A program made the position numbers and the translations under genes. This document shows, piece by piece, positions 47,672 to 56,283 of a stretch of DNA of 64,000 nucleotides (position 1 is the stretch's first letter; the number at the start of each line of letters is the position of its first letter). The notes beneath the pieces were generated by a model. The model did not search any database, was not told where the DNA came from, and was given only the letters and a program-made list of their open reading frames with translations. The stretch comes from Leifsonia xyli subsp. xyli str. CTCB07 (lineage in GTDB: Bacteria > Actinomycetota > Actinomycetes > Actinomycetales > Microbacteriaceae), in the NCBI RefSeq assembly GCF_000007665.1, contig NC_006087.1, positions 1,550,001 through 1,614,000 on the forward strand, given 5' to 3'.

Positions 47672-48645
47672 GAGCCCCTCCGATCCTCAGACGCCCTGGT
47701 CCGCTCGGCCGCCCGCAAGCGGACGGGAGCGGCCCGCGGGTTGGCGGCCTTCTCGTCGTCGTCCGCCAGCTCGGCGCCGCGAATCAGCAGTCTCAGCTCG
47801 GGCCGGTGCTCCGGCAGCTCCACCGGAAGCCCCGCGGGTGCGCTGGAACGGGAGCGAGTCTGCAACTCCCGCTTGACGATGCGGTCCTCGAGCGATTGGT
47901 ACGACTCCACGACGAGGCGGCCACCGACGGCCAGGGCGTCGACCGCCGCCGGGAGGGCGCGTTCCAGCACCGCGAGCTCCTGGTTCACCTCGATGCGTAG
48001 CGCCTGGAACACACGCTTGGCCGGGTGGCCCTGCCGCGCAATGGCCGCCGGCGTCGCCCGCTGAAGGAGGTGGACCAGTTCACCCGAGCGGGTGATCGGC
48101 CCCTGCTGCCGTGCCGCCACAATGCGCTGCGCATACCGGGCGGCCAGCTTCTCCTCGCCGTAATCCCGGAAGATGCGGCGCAGGTCCGCTTCGGGGTACT
48201 CCGCGAGGACGCGCTCGGCGGTCAGGTCGCTGGTGCCGTCCATCCTCATGTCGAGCGGCGCATCCTTCGAGTACGAGAAGCCGCGCTCCACCCGGTCCAG
48301 CTGGAGGGACGAGACACCGAGGTCGAACAGCACGCCCTGCACCTCAGCGATGCCGAGCCCGTCGAGCGCCTCGCGGATGCCGTCGTAGACGGTATGCACC
48401 AGGTGGACGCGGTCGCCGAAGCGGGCCAGCCGCTCCCCCGCGATCGCGAGCGCATCCGGGTCGCGGTCGAGCCCGACCAACGTCGCCTGCGGGAAGCGGG
48501 CGAGAATGCCGGCCGAGTGCCCGCCCATCCCGAGCGTGGCGTCGACGATCACCGCACCGGGCTCCTGCAGCGCGGGCGCCAGCAGTTCGATGCAGCGCTC
48601 GAGGAGCACCGGGAGGTGGATGTCGCCGTGGATGTCGTCGCTCAT
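47668..48645 (-). CDS. rsmH: 16S rRNA (cytosine-1402-N4)-methyltransferase RsmH
   Basis: SAM-dependent methyltransferase acting on 16S rRNA, formerly MraW. I choose ATG 48645 ([10 protein letters not shown]) with GGAGAAG seven bases upstream; the frame upstream adds 14 unsupported residues. The 325 residues show [29 protein letters not shown] (SAM binding), [27 protein letters not shown] and the C-terminal [17 protein letters not shown]. The last 50 residues are polar. First gene after mraZ. Confidence 0.96.
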   Translation of the reverse strand: MSDDIHGDIHLPVLLERCIELLAPALQEPGAVIVDATLGMGGHSAGILARFPQATLVGLDRDPDALAIAGERLARFGDRVHLVHTVYDGIREALDGLGIAEVQGVLFDLGVSSLQLDRVERGFSYSKDAPLDMRMDGTSDLTAERVLAEYPEADLRRIFRDYGEEKLAARYAQRIVAARQQGPITRSGELVHLLQRATPAAIARQGHPAKRVFQALRIEVNQELAVLERALPAAVDALAVGGRLVVESYQSLEDRIVKRELQTRSRSSAPAGLPVELPEHRPELRLLIRGAELADDDEKAANPRAAPVRLRAAERTRASEDRRGS

Positions 48646-48683
48646 CGTCTTCTCCGGTCCGGCCCCTGGCGTCCGATCCCCAT

Positions 48684-48727
48684 CCATCCCGACCTGACAC
48701 CGGGGAAGTGGTGTCAGGTCGGGATGG
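48684..48727. terminator. 18-bp stem hairpin between mraZ and rsmH
   Basis: A perfect inverted repeat (48684-48701 and 48710-48727; arm CCATCCCGACCTGACACC) encloses an eight-base loop. It lies 22 bp after the mraZ stop and about 40 bp before the rsmH start, on the transcribed minus strand. No T-run follows, so it may attenuate or stabilise rather than fully terminate. Confidence 0.65.
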
Positions 48728-48748
48728 CTGGGAGTCCGGCGCCAGGCG

Positions 48749-49180
48749 CTAGAACAGTCCCGGAATCACCTCCTCTTCTGTGTTCGCGAATGCTGCTTCC
48801 TGCTTGGCCAGGTAGGTCTCCCACGCTTCGGCGTCCCAGATCTCCGCGCGGCTCCCTGCGCCGATCACGACCAGGTCGCGATCGAGGCCCGCGTACGAAC
48901 GGAGCGCTGGCGGGACCGTCACCCGGTTCTGCTTGTCCGGGACCTCCGCGCTCGCTCCCGAGAGGAAGACGCGCAGATAGTCGCGGGCTTGTTTGCTCGT
49001 CACCGGCGCTTGCCGGATCTTCTCGTGGAGCGATTGGAACTCACGCTGCGAGAAGACGTAGACGCAGTGCTCCTGACCGCGGGTGAGCACGAGTCCGGAC
49101 GCGAGTTCCTCCCGGAACTTGGCCGGCAGGATGATGCGCCCCTTTTCATCCAGCTTCGGGGCGTAGGTACCGAGGAACAT
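48749..49180 (-). CDS. mraZ: transcriptional regulator MraZ
   Basis: DNA-binding repressor that controls the dcw cluster; first gene of the cluster. The 143 residues contain two AbrB/SpoVT-like MraZ repeats: [24 protein letters not shown] near the start, and [28 protein letters not shown] in the second half. It ends in an acidic tail. GGAGAGGG-type purines precede ATG 49180. A candidate operator with three GTGGA repeats lies just upstream. Confidence 0.96.
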   Translation of the reverse strand: MFLGTYAPKLDEKGRIILPAKFREELASGLVLTRGQEHCVYVFSQREFQSLHEKIRQAPVTSKQARDYLRVFLSGASAEVPDKQNRVTVPPALRSYAGLDRDLVVIGAGSRAEIWDAEAWETYLAKQEAAFANTEEEVIPGLF

Positions 49181-49222
49181 CGGATTCCACTCCCCCTCTC
49201 CCGGCCAAGGTTGCGGTGCGGC

Positions 49223-49247
49223 TCCACTTTACTCCACTTCCATCCAC
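49223..49247 (-). promoter_or_regulatory. candidate MraZ operator, three GTGGA repeats with 10-bp period
   Basis: On the minus strand, GTGGA occurs at 49243-49247, 49233-49237 and 49223-49227, exactly one helical turn apart, 43-67 bp upstream of the mraZ start. Known MraZ operators are short direct repeats with a TGG core at regular spacing in the mraZ promoter. Binding here is inferred from repeat form and location. Confidence 0.65.
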
Positions 49248-49371
49248 AAATTCAGGCAATCTTGGAATATTGCCCCGTTAGGGGGGAATTATTCTCGATA
49301 ATTCCAGCGAAATCAGGGGTGGAGGAAAATGGAGGAGTCCTCCATGAAGGAGCCGGGAAAGAGGCGCAAAA

Positions 49372-49396
49372 AGGACCGATCGGAAAGATCGGTCCT
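49372..49396 (-). terminator. Rho-independent terminator upstream of mraZ
   Basis: A 10-bp perfect stem (AGGACCGATC and its complement) with a five-base loop is followed on the minus strand by TTTTTG. It lies between the DUF3040 gene and mraZ and would stop transcripts from the DUF3040 gene from entering the dcw cluster. Confidence 0.8.
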
Positions 49397-49411
49397 GAGG
49401 CTGGACGGAAG

Positions 49412-49456
49412 GGAGCGTTGTGGAGGGGAGCGTTGTGGAGGGGAACGTTGTGGAGG
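49412..49456 (+). repeat. three tandem copies of a 15-bp unit
   Basis: The unit GGAGCGTTGTGGAGG occurs three times head to tail, the third copy with one change (GGAAC). Each copy carries GTGGA on the plus strand. It lies in the noncoding DNA between the DUF3040 gene and mraZ. Short frames read through it on the minus strand, but the DNA looks noncoding. Confidence 0.85.
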
Positions 49457-49477
49457 AGAGCGGGGCGGACACGGGAA

Positions 49478-49498
49478 AGGCCCGCCAGTGGCGGGCCT
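49478..49498 (-). terminator. terminator of the DUF3040 gene
   Basis: A nine-base perfect stem (AGGCCCGCC with GGCGGGCCT) with a three-base loop, followed by TTTCCC on the minus strand, 26 bp past the stop codon of the DUF3040 gene. Confidence 0.75.
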
Positions 49499-49523
49499 CA
49501 CACAGGAATTACGGTCGTTCGGC

Positions 49524-49901
49524 TCAGCCCGGACCGTCGTTGCGCTTGTCCCAGCGGTCGTTCAGGCGGTCCATGAACCCGCTCTGATTGCGCACCGGCT
49601 TCCCCGGGGTCTGCGCGGGCGCATCCGGGTCGACGGCGATGCGCTTTCCGGGGGCGATGGCAAGAAGCACGCCCGCGAACATCACGACGAAGCCCAGAAG
49701 GCCGACGACGGGCTGCTGAACGAAGACGCCGGTGACCAGCACCGCGACCCCCGCCACGGCCACGAGCACCCCGAGAACGATCGAACGGTAGGCAGGGCGA
49801 GCGCGCTTTCCGCCGACCTTCGCGACGAAATCAGCGTCGTTCTGGTAGAGACTGCGCTCCATCTCTTCGAGGAGGCGCTGCTCGTGTTCCGAAAGCGGCA
49901 T
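49524..49901 (-). CDS. DUF3040 family membrane protein
   Basis: A 125-residue actinobacterial protein beginning with the DUF3040 signature MPLSEHEQRLLEEMERSLYQ and DADFVAKVG. Two membrane segments follow (about 42-62 and 65-85; VLGVLVAVAGVAVLVTGVFV and VVGLLGFVVMFAGVLLAIA), then a polar C-terminus. Its function is unknown, but it is regularly next to mraZ in actinobacteria. It is divergent from the prenyltransferase gene and has two terminators behind it. Confidence 0.9.
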   Translation of the reverse strand: MPLSEHEQRLLEEMERSLYQNDADFVAKVGGKRARPAYRSIVLGVLVAVAGVAVLVTGVFVQQPVVGLLGFVVMFAGVLLAIAPGKRIAVDPDAPAQTPGKPVRNQSGFMDRLNDRWDKRNDGPG

Positions 49902-49981
49902 CCGGAATCCCCCTCTTTTTCACGGGTTCGAGACGTTGTGTGGCTGATTGTAGCTGTATGGGCTCTGACTAGGCTAGGCGT

Positions 49982-51100
49982 GTGTCAGAAAGCATTCGAT
50001 TCGTCGACCTCATTCAGTCCAGGCTCGATGGATTCCTCGATGCACGTGCATCCATTCTCGTCTCCATCGCCGAAGAGCTCTCGCCCATTGCAGAGTTTTC
50101 GAGGGACTTTCTCAGCGGTGGCAAGAGATTCCGGGCGCTTTTCTGCTTCTGGGGCTGGCAAGCGGTGCGCACATCGGGCGAAGACGCTACTGACGAGACG
50201 GTCACGGCCGGCGGGCCGCTGGATGCCGTCGTCTCCGTAGCAAGCGCCCTGGAGCTCTTCCACGCCGCCGCACTGGTCCACGACGATCTCATCGACAACT
50301 CCGACACACGGCGCGGTGCGCCGAGCGTGCATCGGCGGTTCGAGAGCCTCCACGACAGCGAAAAGTGGTCGGGGTGCGGGAAGAGTTTCGGCACGGGCGC
50401 CGCGACGCTCCTCGGCGATCTCCTGCTCATCCTGAGCGACGAACTGTTCGAGGAGGGGATCGGGCAGACCGTGAGCCCGGCCGCACGCCGAGCGGCCCGC
50501 GCGGAGTTCAACCGGATGCGCATCGACGTGACCGCCGGGCAGTACCTCGACCTCTTCGAGGAGATCGGCTGGGCCGGCCGGCACGATGCCGACCAGCTCG
50601 CCCGCGCCGAGCGCGTGATCGTCTACAAATCGGCTAAGTACTCCATCGAGTCGCCGCTTCTCATCGGGGCCAGTCTCGCCGGAGCGAACGTCGGGCAGCT
50701 CGACGCCCTGGGCGGATTCGGGCTCCCCCTCGGGATCGCCTACCAGTTGCGGGACGATCTCCTCGGCGTGTTCGGGGACGCCGCCGTCACAGGCAAGCCG
50801 AGCGGTGACGACCTCCGCGAGGGCAAGCGGACCGTCCTGATCGCGCTCACCCGCGAAGCGCTCCCGGCGGGCGCCCGTGCCACACTCGACGAACTTCTTG
50901 GCGACCCGGACCTGACACCGGGACAGATCGAGACTCTGCAGCTCACCATCCGCCAGTCCGGCGCGGTGGAGAAAGTGGAGCGAATGATCGCCGACAGCGT
51001 GGGGCGGGCGATCGCAGCGCTCGAGACGGCGCCGATCGGCGAGTCCGCGAAGGCTCAGCTGCGCACCCTGGCTGTGACGGTCACCCGGCGCACGGCCTGA
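49982..51100 (+). CDS. polyprenyl diphosphate synthase (trans-isoprenyl, IdsA-like)
   Basis: Chain elongation enzyme making a polyprenyl diphosphate such as geranylgeranyl diphosphate for menaquinone, carotenoid or lipid carriers. The start is GTG 49982. The 372 residues show GGKRFRALFCFWGW, the first Asp-rich motif in LVHDDLIDNSDTRRG, a central KSAKYSIESPLLIGA and the second Asp-rich motif QLRDDLLGVFGD. Product length cannot be read safely from sequence. It matches the position of idsA2 in the mycobacterial region. Confidence 0.93.
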   Translation: MSESIRFVDLIQSRLDGFLDARASILVSIAEELSPIAEFSRDFLSGGKRFRALFCFWGWQAVRTSGEDATDETVTAGGPLDAVVSVASALELFHAAALVHDDLIDNSDTRRGAPSVHRRFESLHDSEKWSGCGKSFGTGAATLLGDLLLILSDELFEEGIGQTVSPAARRAARAEFNRMRIDVTAGQYLDLFEEIGWAGRHDADQLARAERVIVYKSAKYSIESPLLIGASLAGANVGQLDALGGFGLPLGIAYQLRDDLLGVFGDAAVTGKPSGDDLREGKRTVLIALTREALPAGARATLDELLGDPDLTPGQIETLQLTIRQSGAVEKVERMIADSVGRAIAALETAPIGESAKAQLRTLAVTVTRRTA

Positions 51101-51112
51101 GAACCGGGGCCG

Positions 51113-51454
51113 CTACGCCAGCGCCTGCGCGACCCGGCGCACCTCGGCCTTGCGGCCAGCGCGCAGCGCTTCGATCGGCGACGCGCCGAGGCTGTCTTCC
51201 TCGGCCAGCAGCCAGTCGACGGCCTCCTCGTTCCCGAAGCCGTCGTCGCCGAGCAGGATGAGCGTCCCACGCAGCTCGCACAGCGGCTCGCCGTCGCGGA
51301 GAAAGACGGCAGGGACCTTCAGGACACCGTCGATACGCTTGGCGCCGAGATGGTTGTCTTCGATGAGCCGGCGCACCCGGCTGACGCCGACCCCCAGCTG
51401 TTCGACGAGGTCGGGGACGGTCAGCCACTCGATGGCCTGGGCTTGCTCGTTCAC
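51113..51454 (-). CDS. Rv2175c-like DNA-binding protein
   Basis: A small HTH protein starting at GTG 51454 (VNEQAQAIEWLTVPDLVEQL). The 113 residues have a winged helix-turn-helix: VPDLVEQLGVGVSRVRRLIEDNHLGAKRI, followed by LKVPAVFLRDGEP, RGTLILLGDDGFGNEEAVDWLL and an Arg/Ala C-terminus. In mycobacteria the homologue Rv2175c is a substrate of the neighbouring kinase PknL. The same neighbourhood is present here (prenyl synthase on one side, LysM protein and PASTA kinase on the other). Confidence 0.88.
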   Translation of the reverse strand: MNEQAQAIEWLTVPDLVEQLGVGVSRVRRLIEDNHLGAKRIDGVLKVPAVFLRDGEPLCELRGTLILLGDDGFGNEEAVDWLLAEEDSLGASPIEALRAGRKAEVRRVAQALA

Positions 51455-51603
51455 ACCACAAGCGTGCCACGCCCGGACGGTTCGCACGAAGCGCACCCGA
51501 TGTTACGGTTATGCAAACGCTTTTCACATCTGTCACAGCAATTGACTCCCTGCCCAGCTTGTGGCAGCGTTGAAGCCGCCATGCCACTCTTCTGGGGGTC
51601 ACG

Positions 51604-52665
51604 ATGTCGCCGACCGAGAACACAGCGAGCCACTTGCTCGGGCGCGTCTTGGGGCGCGTGCCGATCGCGGTGGCGGGGTCCATCGCCGTCACGGTGGGAC
51701 TGATCGCCCCCGCGCAGGCTCTGCCCGTGCCGCCGGCCGAGCGATCACGCGACAAAGCGCCCCAGGAGGGCGAGGACGAGCGCGGCGGCACAGGCGCGCA
51801 CGACACGGTGACCTCTGTCATCCCTGCGGAGGCAGCTGCCGCGGCAGCACCGGCCCAGACCGCCTTCGACGCCGCGCCGGCGAGCTACCGCGTACACGAG
51901 GGCGACACGGTCTCCGGCATCGCCGCGCGCTTCGGCCTCTCGACGGCGAGCGTGCTCGCGCTCAACGGGCTCTCCTGGAAAAGCCTGATCTTCCCGGGGC
52001 AGCTGCTCGCGCTCAGCGGCGCAGCGGCTCCGGCGACCGTACCGACGCCGGAGCGCTCAGCGGAAGCGATGAAGTACGAAGTCGTGCGCGGAGACACCCT
52101 CAGCGGCATCGCCGCACGATTCGGAGTGAAGACCGCAACTGTGCTCGGCGCGAACGCTGCTGCCGTCACCGCACCGACGCAGGCTCCGGCTGTCCCACAG
52201 ACGGTGAGCCAGCCCAGCGCGACGCCGAACGCCTCGGCGGCGGCCGGCCGGGCCATCCCGCTCAGCGATGAGATGCGCGCAAACGCAGAGCTCATCGTAC
52301 GGATCGGCCGCGCCGAGGGCGTCAGCGACCAGGGCATCGTGATCACGCTGGCCGCTGCCGCACAGGAGTCGGGTCTGCGCAACATCCGCCACGGCGACCG
52401 CGACTCGCTCGGGCTGTTCCAGCAGCGCCCGAGCACCGGCTGGGGCACCCCGGCCCAGGTGCTCGACGCCGACCACGCCACCCACGCCTTCTTCGGCGGC
52501 CGTGGGAACCCCAACACGGGGAAGACGCGCGGCCTGCTCGACATCCCCGGATGGACCTCCATGAGCGTCACACAGGCTGCACAGGCCGTACAGCTCTCCG
52601 CACACCCCGACGCCTACGCCAAATGGGAGGCATACGCACGGAGCTGGCTCGCCCAGCTGGGCTGA
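51604..52665 (+). CDS. secreted LysM-repeat protein with lytic-transglycosylase-like C-terminus
   Basis: Exported wall protein. The N-terminus has a signal peptide (VPIAVAGSIAVTVGLIAPAQA, about 19-40) and a charged linker. Two LysM domains follow at about residues 95-140 (YRVHEGDTVSGIAARFGLST) and 157-200 (YEVVRGDTLSGIAARFGVKT). The C-terminal domain (about 220-353) contains ITLAAAAQESGLRNI, DSLGLFQQRPSTGWG and VQLSAHPDAYAKW, resembling transglycosylase-like hydrolases, with Glu in QESGL as candidate catalytic residue. It likely binds and perhaps cuts peptidoglycan. It is followed 85 bp later by the PASTA kinase. Confidence 0.88.
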   Translation: MSPTENTASHLLGRVLGRVPIAVAGSIAVTVGLIAPAQALPVPPAERSRDKAPQEGEDERGGTGAHDTVTSVIPAEAAAAAAPAQTAFDAAPASYRVHEGDTVSGIAARFGLSTASVLALNGLSWKSLIFPGQLLALSGAAAPATVPTPERSAEAMKYEVVRGDTLSGIAARFGVKTATVLGANAAAVTAPTQAPAVPQTVSQPSATPNASAAAGRAIPLSDEMRANAELIVRIGRAEGVSDQGIVITLAAAAQESGLRNIRHGDRDSLGLFQQRPSTGWGTPAQVLDADHATHAFFGGRGNPNTGKTRGLLDIPGWTSMSVTQAAQAVQLSAHPDAYAKWEAYARSWLAQLG

Positions 52666-52750
52666 GCGGAATGTCACAGCCGGATCACAGCCCTCGCTTC
52701 CACCGGTGTTTTGCAGGACTCATGCATGCACCGTTCCTTAGACTCGATCC

Positions 52751-54652
52751 GTGACCACGAGCCAGACCGATCCCCTGATCGGCCGTCTGATCGACGGCCG
52801 CTACCAGGTGCGCTCGCGGATCGCGCGCGGCGGGATGGCCACGGTCTACCTCGCCACAGATCTACGCCTCGAGCGCCGCGTGGCGATCAAGGTGATGCAC
52901 GGCCACCTGGCCGACGACACCACCTTCAAGAACCGCTTCGTTCAGGAGGCCCGCTCGGCCGCGCGCCTCGCGCACCCGAACGTGGTCAATGTCTTCGACC
53001 AGGGCCAAGACTCCGATATGGCGTATCTGGTCATGGAGTACTTGCCCGGGATCACGCTCCGCGATCTGCTCAAGGACTACGGCAAGCTCACGCCCGAGCA
53101 GACTATCGACATCATGGAGGCGGTGCTGAGCGGGCTCGTCGCCGCCCATAAGGCGGGCATCGTCCACCGCGACCTGAAACCCGAGAACGTGCTGCTCGCC
53201 GACGACGGGCGCATCAAGATCGGCGATTTCGGCCTCGCCCGCGCCGCGAGCGCGAACACCGCCACCGGCCAGGCGCTCCTCGGCACAATCGCCTACCTCT
53301 CGCCCGAGCTCGTCACTCGCGGCGTCGCGGACGCGCGCAGCGACATCTACGCGCTCGGGATCATGATGTACGAGATGCTGACCGGCGAGCAGCCCTTCCA
53401 GGGCGAGCAGCCGATGCAGATCGCCTATCAGCACGCCAACGACGCGGTCCCGACGCCGAGCGGCAAAAATCCGGCCGTGCCTGCCGAGCTCGACGATCTC
53501 GTACAGTGGGCGACCGAGAAGGACCCAGACCGCCGCCCCAAGGACGCTCGCGAGCTGTTCGACCGACTCGTCGAGGCCGAGAAGTCCCTTCGCGGCGAAG
53601 CGGCCCTTCAGCTGACGATGGTGCTGCCACCAGCGTTTGAAGCGGCGGAGGGCGAAACCCAGATCATCAACCCGGCTATCCGCCAGCAGGTCGCCGCCAG
53701 CGCGCCCAGCGCCACCGACCGGCTGAGTGCCGCCTCCGCACGCCGCCGGGCGAAGGGCTGGTGGCTGTTCGCGCTCGTCATCCTGCTCGCGGGGCTGGCC
53801 GGCGGCACCGGATGGTACTTCGGCGCCGGTCCCGGCTCGCTCGTCACCGTGCCGAACGTCGTCAGCAAGACACCGGCCGCCGCCGCCGCCAAGCTCACCG
53901 AGCTCGGATTCCGGACCAAACAGGCGCAGGAATACAGCGTGACCGTGCCCGCCGGGCAGGTCTCGAGCACCGTTCCGGTGGCCGAGACGCCGGCCGGGCG
54001 TGGCTCGACCGTGACGCTGCGCGTCTCCCAGGGCCCGAAGCCGGTCACCATCCCGCCGCTCGCCGGGCACCCCCTCGACACAGCGAAGGCCGCGATCACC
54101 GGCGTCGGGGCGAAGGTGGGAACCATCGCCGAGCAATTCGACGGCAAGGTACACTCCGGAACCGTCATCTCTGCGACGAAAACCTCCGATGGCGGCGACA
54201 TCTCCGGCGGGGGACCGTACTTCGAGGCGGCATCCGTCGATCTCGTGGTGTCGGTCGGTCCCGTTCCGGATGTCGCGGGGAAGTCTGTGGAGAGCGCCAC
54301 CGCACTCCTGCACAAGGCGGGCCTCGTGGTCGTCGCCGGGCCGGAAAGCTACAGCGAGACCATCGCAAAGGGCGACGTGATCTCCGCGCAACCCCAGGCC
54401 GCGGTTGTCCGTCCGGGCGACACCGTCGCCCTGAAGACATCGAAAGGCCCCGAACCGGTCCCTGTTCCGGACGTGGTCGGCCAAACCTGGGACAAAGCCA
54501 AGAAGACCCTCACCGAGGCCGGCTTCGCTCTCAAGTACTCCACTGCCGCCGATCTTCTCCCGGGCGCGTTCGTCGTCTCCAAGATCAGCCCGGACGCCGG
54601 AACCCAGGCCGACAAGGGTTCCACCGTCACCGTCAACTTCGCCAGCTTCTAA
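52751..54652 (+). CDS. Ser/Thr protein kinase with four PASTA domains (PknL-like)
   Basis: Transmembrane Hanks-type kinase. The start is GTG 52751. The kinase domain (residues 10-275) has MATVYLATDLRLERRVAIKVM, the catalytic HRDLKPENVLL, IGDFGLARA and SDIYALGIMMYEMLTGEQPF. A polar linker leads to one membrane helix (about 336-356, WWLFALVILLAGLAGGTGWYF) and four extracellular PASTA repeats (about 363-633) that bind muropeptides or lipid II. Neighbours (Rv2175c-like gene, aroG, prenyl synthase) match the pknL locus of mycobacteria, so PknL is the better name than PknB, although M. tuberculosis PknL lacks PASTA domains. Confidence 0.95.
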   Translation: MTTSQTDPLIGRLIDGRYQVRSRIARGGMATVYLATDLRLERRVAIKVMHGHLADDTTFKNRFVQEARSAARLAHPNVVNVFDQGQDSDMAYLVMEYLPGITLRDLLKDYGKLTPEQTIDIMEAVLSGLVAAHKAGIVHRDLKPENVLLADDGRIKIGDFGLARAASANTATGQALLGTIAYLSPELVTRGVADARSDIYALGIMMYEMLTGEQPFQGEQPMQIAYQHANDAVPTPSGKNPAVPAELDDLVQWATEKDPDRRPKDARELFDRLVEAEKSLRGEAALQLTMVLPPAFEAAEGETQIINPAIRQQVAASAPSATDRLSAASARRRAKGWWLFALVILLAGLAGGTGWYFGAGPGSLVTVPNVVSKTPAAAAAKLTELGFRTKQAQEYSVTVPAGQVSSTVPVAETPAGRGSTVTLRVSQGPKPVTIPPLAGHPLDTAKAAITGVGAKVGTIAEQFDGKVHSGTVISATKTSDGGDISGGGPYFEAASVDLVVSVGPVPDVAGKSVESATALLHKAGLVVVAGPESYSETIAKGDVISAQPQAAVVRPGDTVALKTSKGPEPVPVPDVVGQTWDKAKKTLTEAGFALKYSTAADLLPGAFVVSKISPDAGTQADKGSTVTVNFASF

Positions 54653-54740
54653 CCTTTCCCGCACAACCACAGCGCAGGAGGTGCGTCCCCGTCCTGCTCG
54701 CACAGCCCCCTCCCCGAGCCGATCCTGACAGGGTGGGAGG

Positions 54741-54787
54741 AAAGGCGAGGAGATCCGGGCCTGGATGGGCCGGATCTCCTCGCCTTT
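54741..54787. terminator. bidirectional terminator between kinase and aroG
   Basis: A perfect 18-bp inverted repeat (54741-54758 and 54770-54787; arm AAAGGCGAGGAGATCCGG) with an 11-base loop ends in CCTTT on both strands. It separates the convergent kinase and DAHP synthase genes. Confidence 0.85.
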
Positions 54788-54817
54788 GGGCCGGGAGCCC
54801 GGGGCGGGCGAAACGGG

Positions 54818-56188
54818 TCAGGGCTGGCTGAGCTCTTCCGCGACCAGGAAAGCCAGCTCTAGCGACTGCATGTGGTTGAGGCGGGGATCGCACAGCGACT
54901 CGTAGCGGGTGGCCAGGGTCGCTTCGTCGATGTGCTCGGAGCCGCCCAGGCACTCCGTGACATCGTCTCCCGTGAGTTCGACGTGGATGCCGCCGGGGTT
55001 GGTCCCGGCCGCCCGGTGAGCCTCGAAGAAGCCCTTGACCTCATCCACGACGTCCTCGAAGCGGCGCGTCTTGTAGCCAGTCGGGGTGGTGAGGCCATTG
55101 CCGTGCATCGGGTCGGTGACCCAGAGCGGGCAGGCGTCGGAGCGCTTGATGGCTTCGAGGAGTGGCGGAAGCGCCTCCCGGACCCTGCCCGCTCCCATCC
55201 GTGTGACGAAAGTCAGGCGGCCGGGCTCGCGCTCCGGATCGAGCTTGTCGATCAGGCGCAGCATATCGTCCGGCGAGGTGGTCGGTCCGAGCTTGACGCC
55301 GATCGGGTTACGAACGCGGGAGAGGAAGTCGACATGCGCGCCGTCCAGATCACGGGTGCGCTCACCAATCCACACGAAGTGCGCCGATGTGTTGTACGGC
55401 GTGCCGGTGCGGGAGTCGATGCGCGTCATCGGGCGCTCATAGTCCATGAGGAGCGCCTCGTGGCTAGAGTAGAACTCGACGCGCTTGAGCTCGTCGAAAT
55501 CCGCGCCGGCAGCCTCCATAAACTTGATGGCGCGGTCGATCTCACGGGCCAAGCCCTCGTAACGCTGGTTGGCCGGGTTCGCCGCGAAACCCCTGTTCCA
55601 GCTGTGTACCTGACGCAAGTCGGCGAACCCCCCCTGCGTGAACGCGCGGATGAGGTTCAGCGTCGAGGCGGCCATGTGGTAGCCCTGGACGAGCCGGCGT
55701 GGGTCGGCCTGGCGCGACTCCGGAGTGAAGTCGTACCCGTTGACGATGTCACCACGGTAGGCGGGAAGCGTGACCTCCCCCCGCGTCTCGGTGTCGCTGG
55801 AGCGCGGTTTGGCGAACTGCCCCGCCATGCGCCCCATCTTGATGACGGGCACGGACGCGCCATAGGTGAGCACGACCGCCATCTGCAGCACCGTTTTCAC
55901 CCGGTTGCGGATCTGGTCGGCGGTCGCGTCCGCGAATTTCTCAGCGCAGTCGCCGCCCTGGAGCAGGAAAGCGTTGCCTTCGGCCGCGCGCGCGAGCCGG
56001 GTGCGCAGCTGGTCCACCTCACCGGCGAAGACGAGAGGCGGCAGGGTGGCGAGCTCAGCCGAAACCGCCGTCACCGCATCTTTGTCCGGCCACTCCGGCT
56101 GCTGTTTGATCGGCAGCGTGCGCCAATAGTCCAGGCCCTCCATCACGGACTCGCCCGGGGTGACGACGGGGTCTGTGGTCTGCAGCAC
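54818..56188 (-). CDS. aroG: class II 3-deoxy-7-phosphoheptulonate synthase
   Basis: First enzyme of the shikimate pathway, condensing phosphoenolpyruvate and erythrose 4-phosphate. The 456 residues are of the plant-like class II type: YWRTLPIKQQPEWPD, FLLQGGDCAEKFAD (metal-binding Cys), MAGQFAKPRSSD, YNTSAHFVWIGERTRDLDGAHV, GVKLGPTTSPDDML and WVTDPMHGNG. ATG 56188 gives MLQTTDPVVTP. Alone on its transcript between the kinase and plsC. Confidence 0.96.
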   Translation of the reverse strand: MLQTTDPVVTPGESVMEGLDYWRTLPIKQQPEWPDKDAVTAVSAELATLPPLVFAGEVDQLRTRLARAAEGNAFLLQGGDCAEKFADATADQIRNRVKTVLQMAVVLTYGASVPVIKMGRMAGQFAKPRSSDTETRGEVTLPAYRGDIVNGYDFTPESRQADPRRLVQGYHMAASTLNLIRAFTQGGFADLRQVHSWNRGFAANPANQRYEGLAREIDRAIKFMEAAGADFDELKRVEFYSSHEALLMDYERPMTRIDSRTGTPYNTSAHFVWIGERTRDLDGAHVDFLSRVRNPIGVKLGPTTSPDDMLRLIDKLDPEREPGRLTFVTRMGAGRVREALPPLLEAIKRSDACPLWVTDPMHGNGLTTPTGYKTRRFEDVVDEVKGFFEAHRAAGTNPGGIHVELTGDDVTECLGGSEHIDEATLATRYESLCDPRLNHMQSLELAFLVAEELSQP

Positions 56189-56283
56189 TGTTTCTTCCGC
56201 TCAATAGACGTGGATGGATTGACTACCAAGCCTATCGCGCGGAGCAGGGTGCGTGATCCGCGTGACCGCGGAGACCGGTCCAC

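Noticed and set aside
49329..50240. 303-residue plus-strand frame through the tandem repeat, DUF3040 region and prenyl synthase start
   Set aside because: It crosses two terminators and two real genes in other frames and has no homology-like segment.
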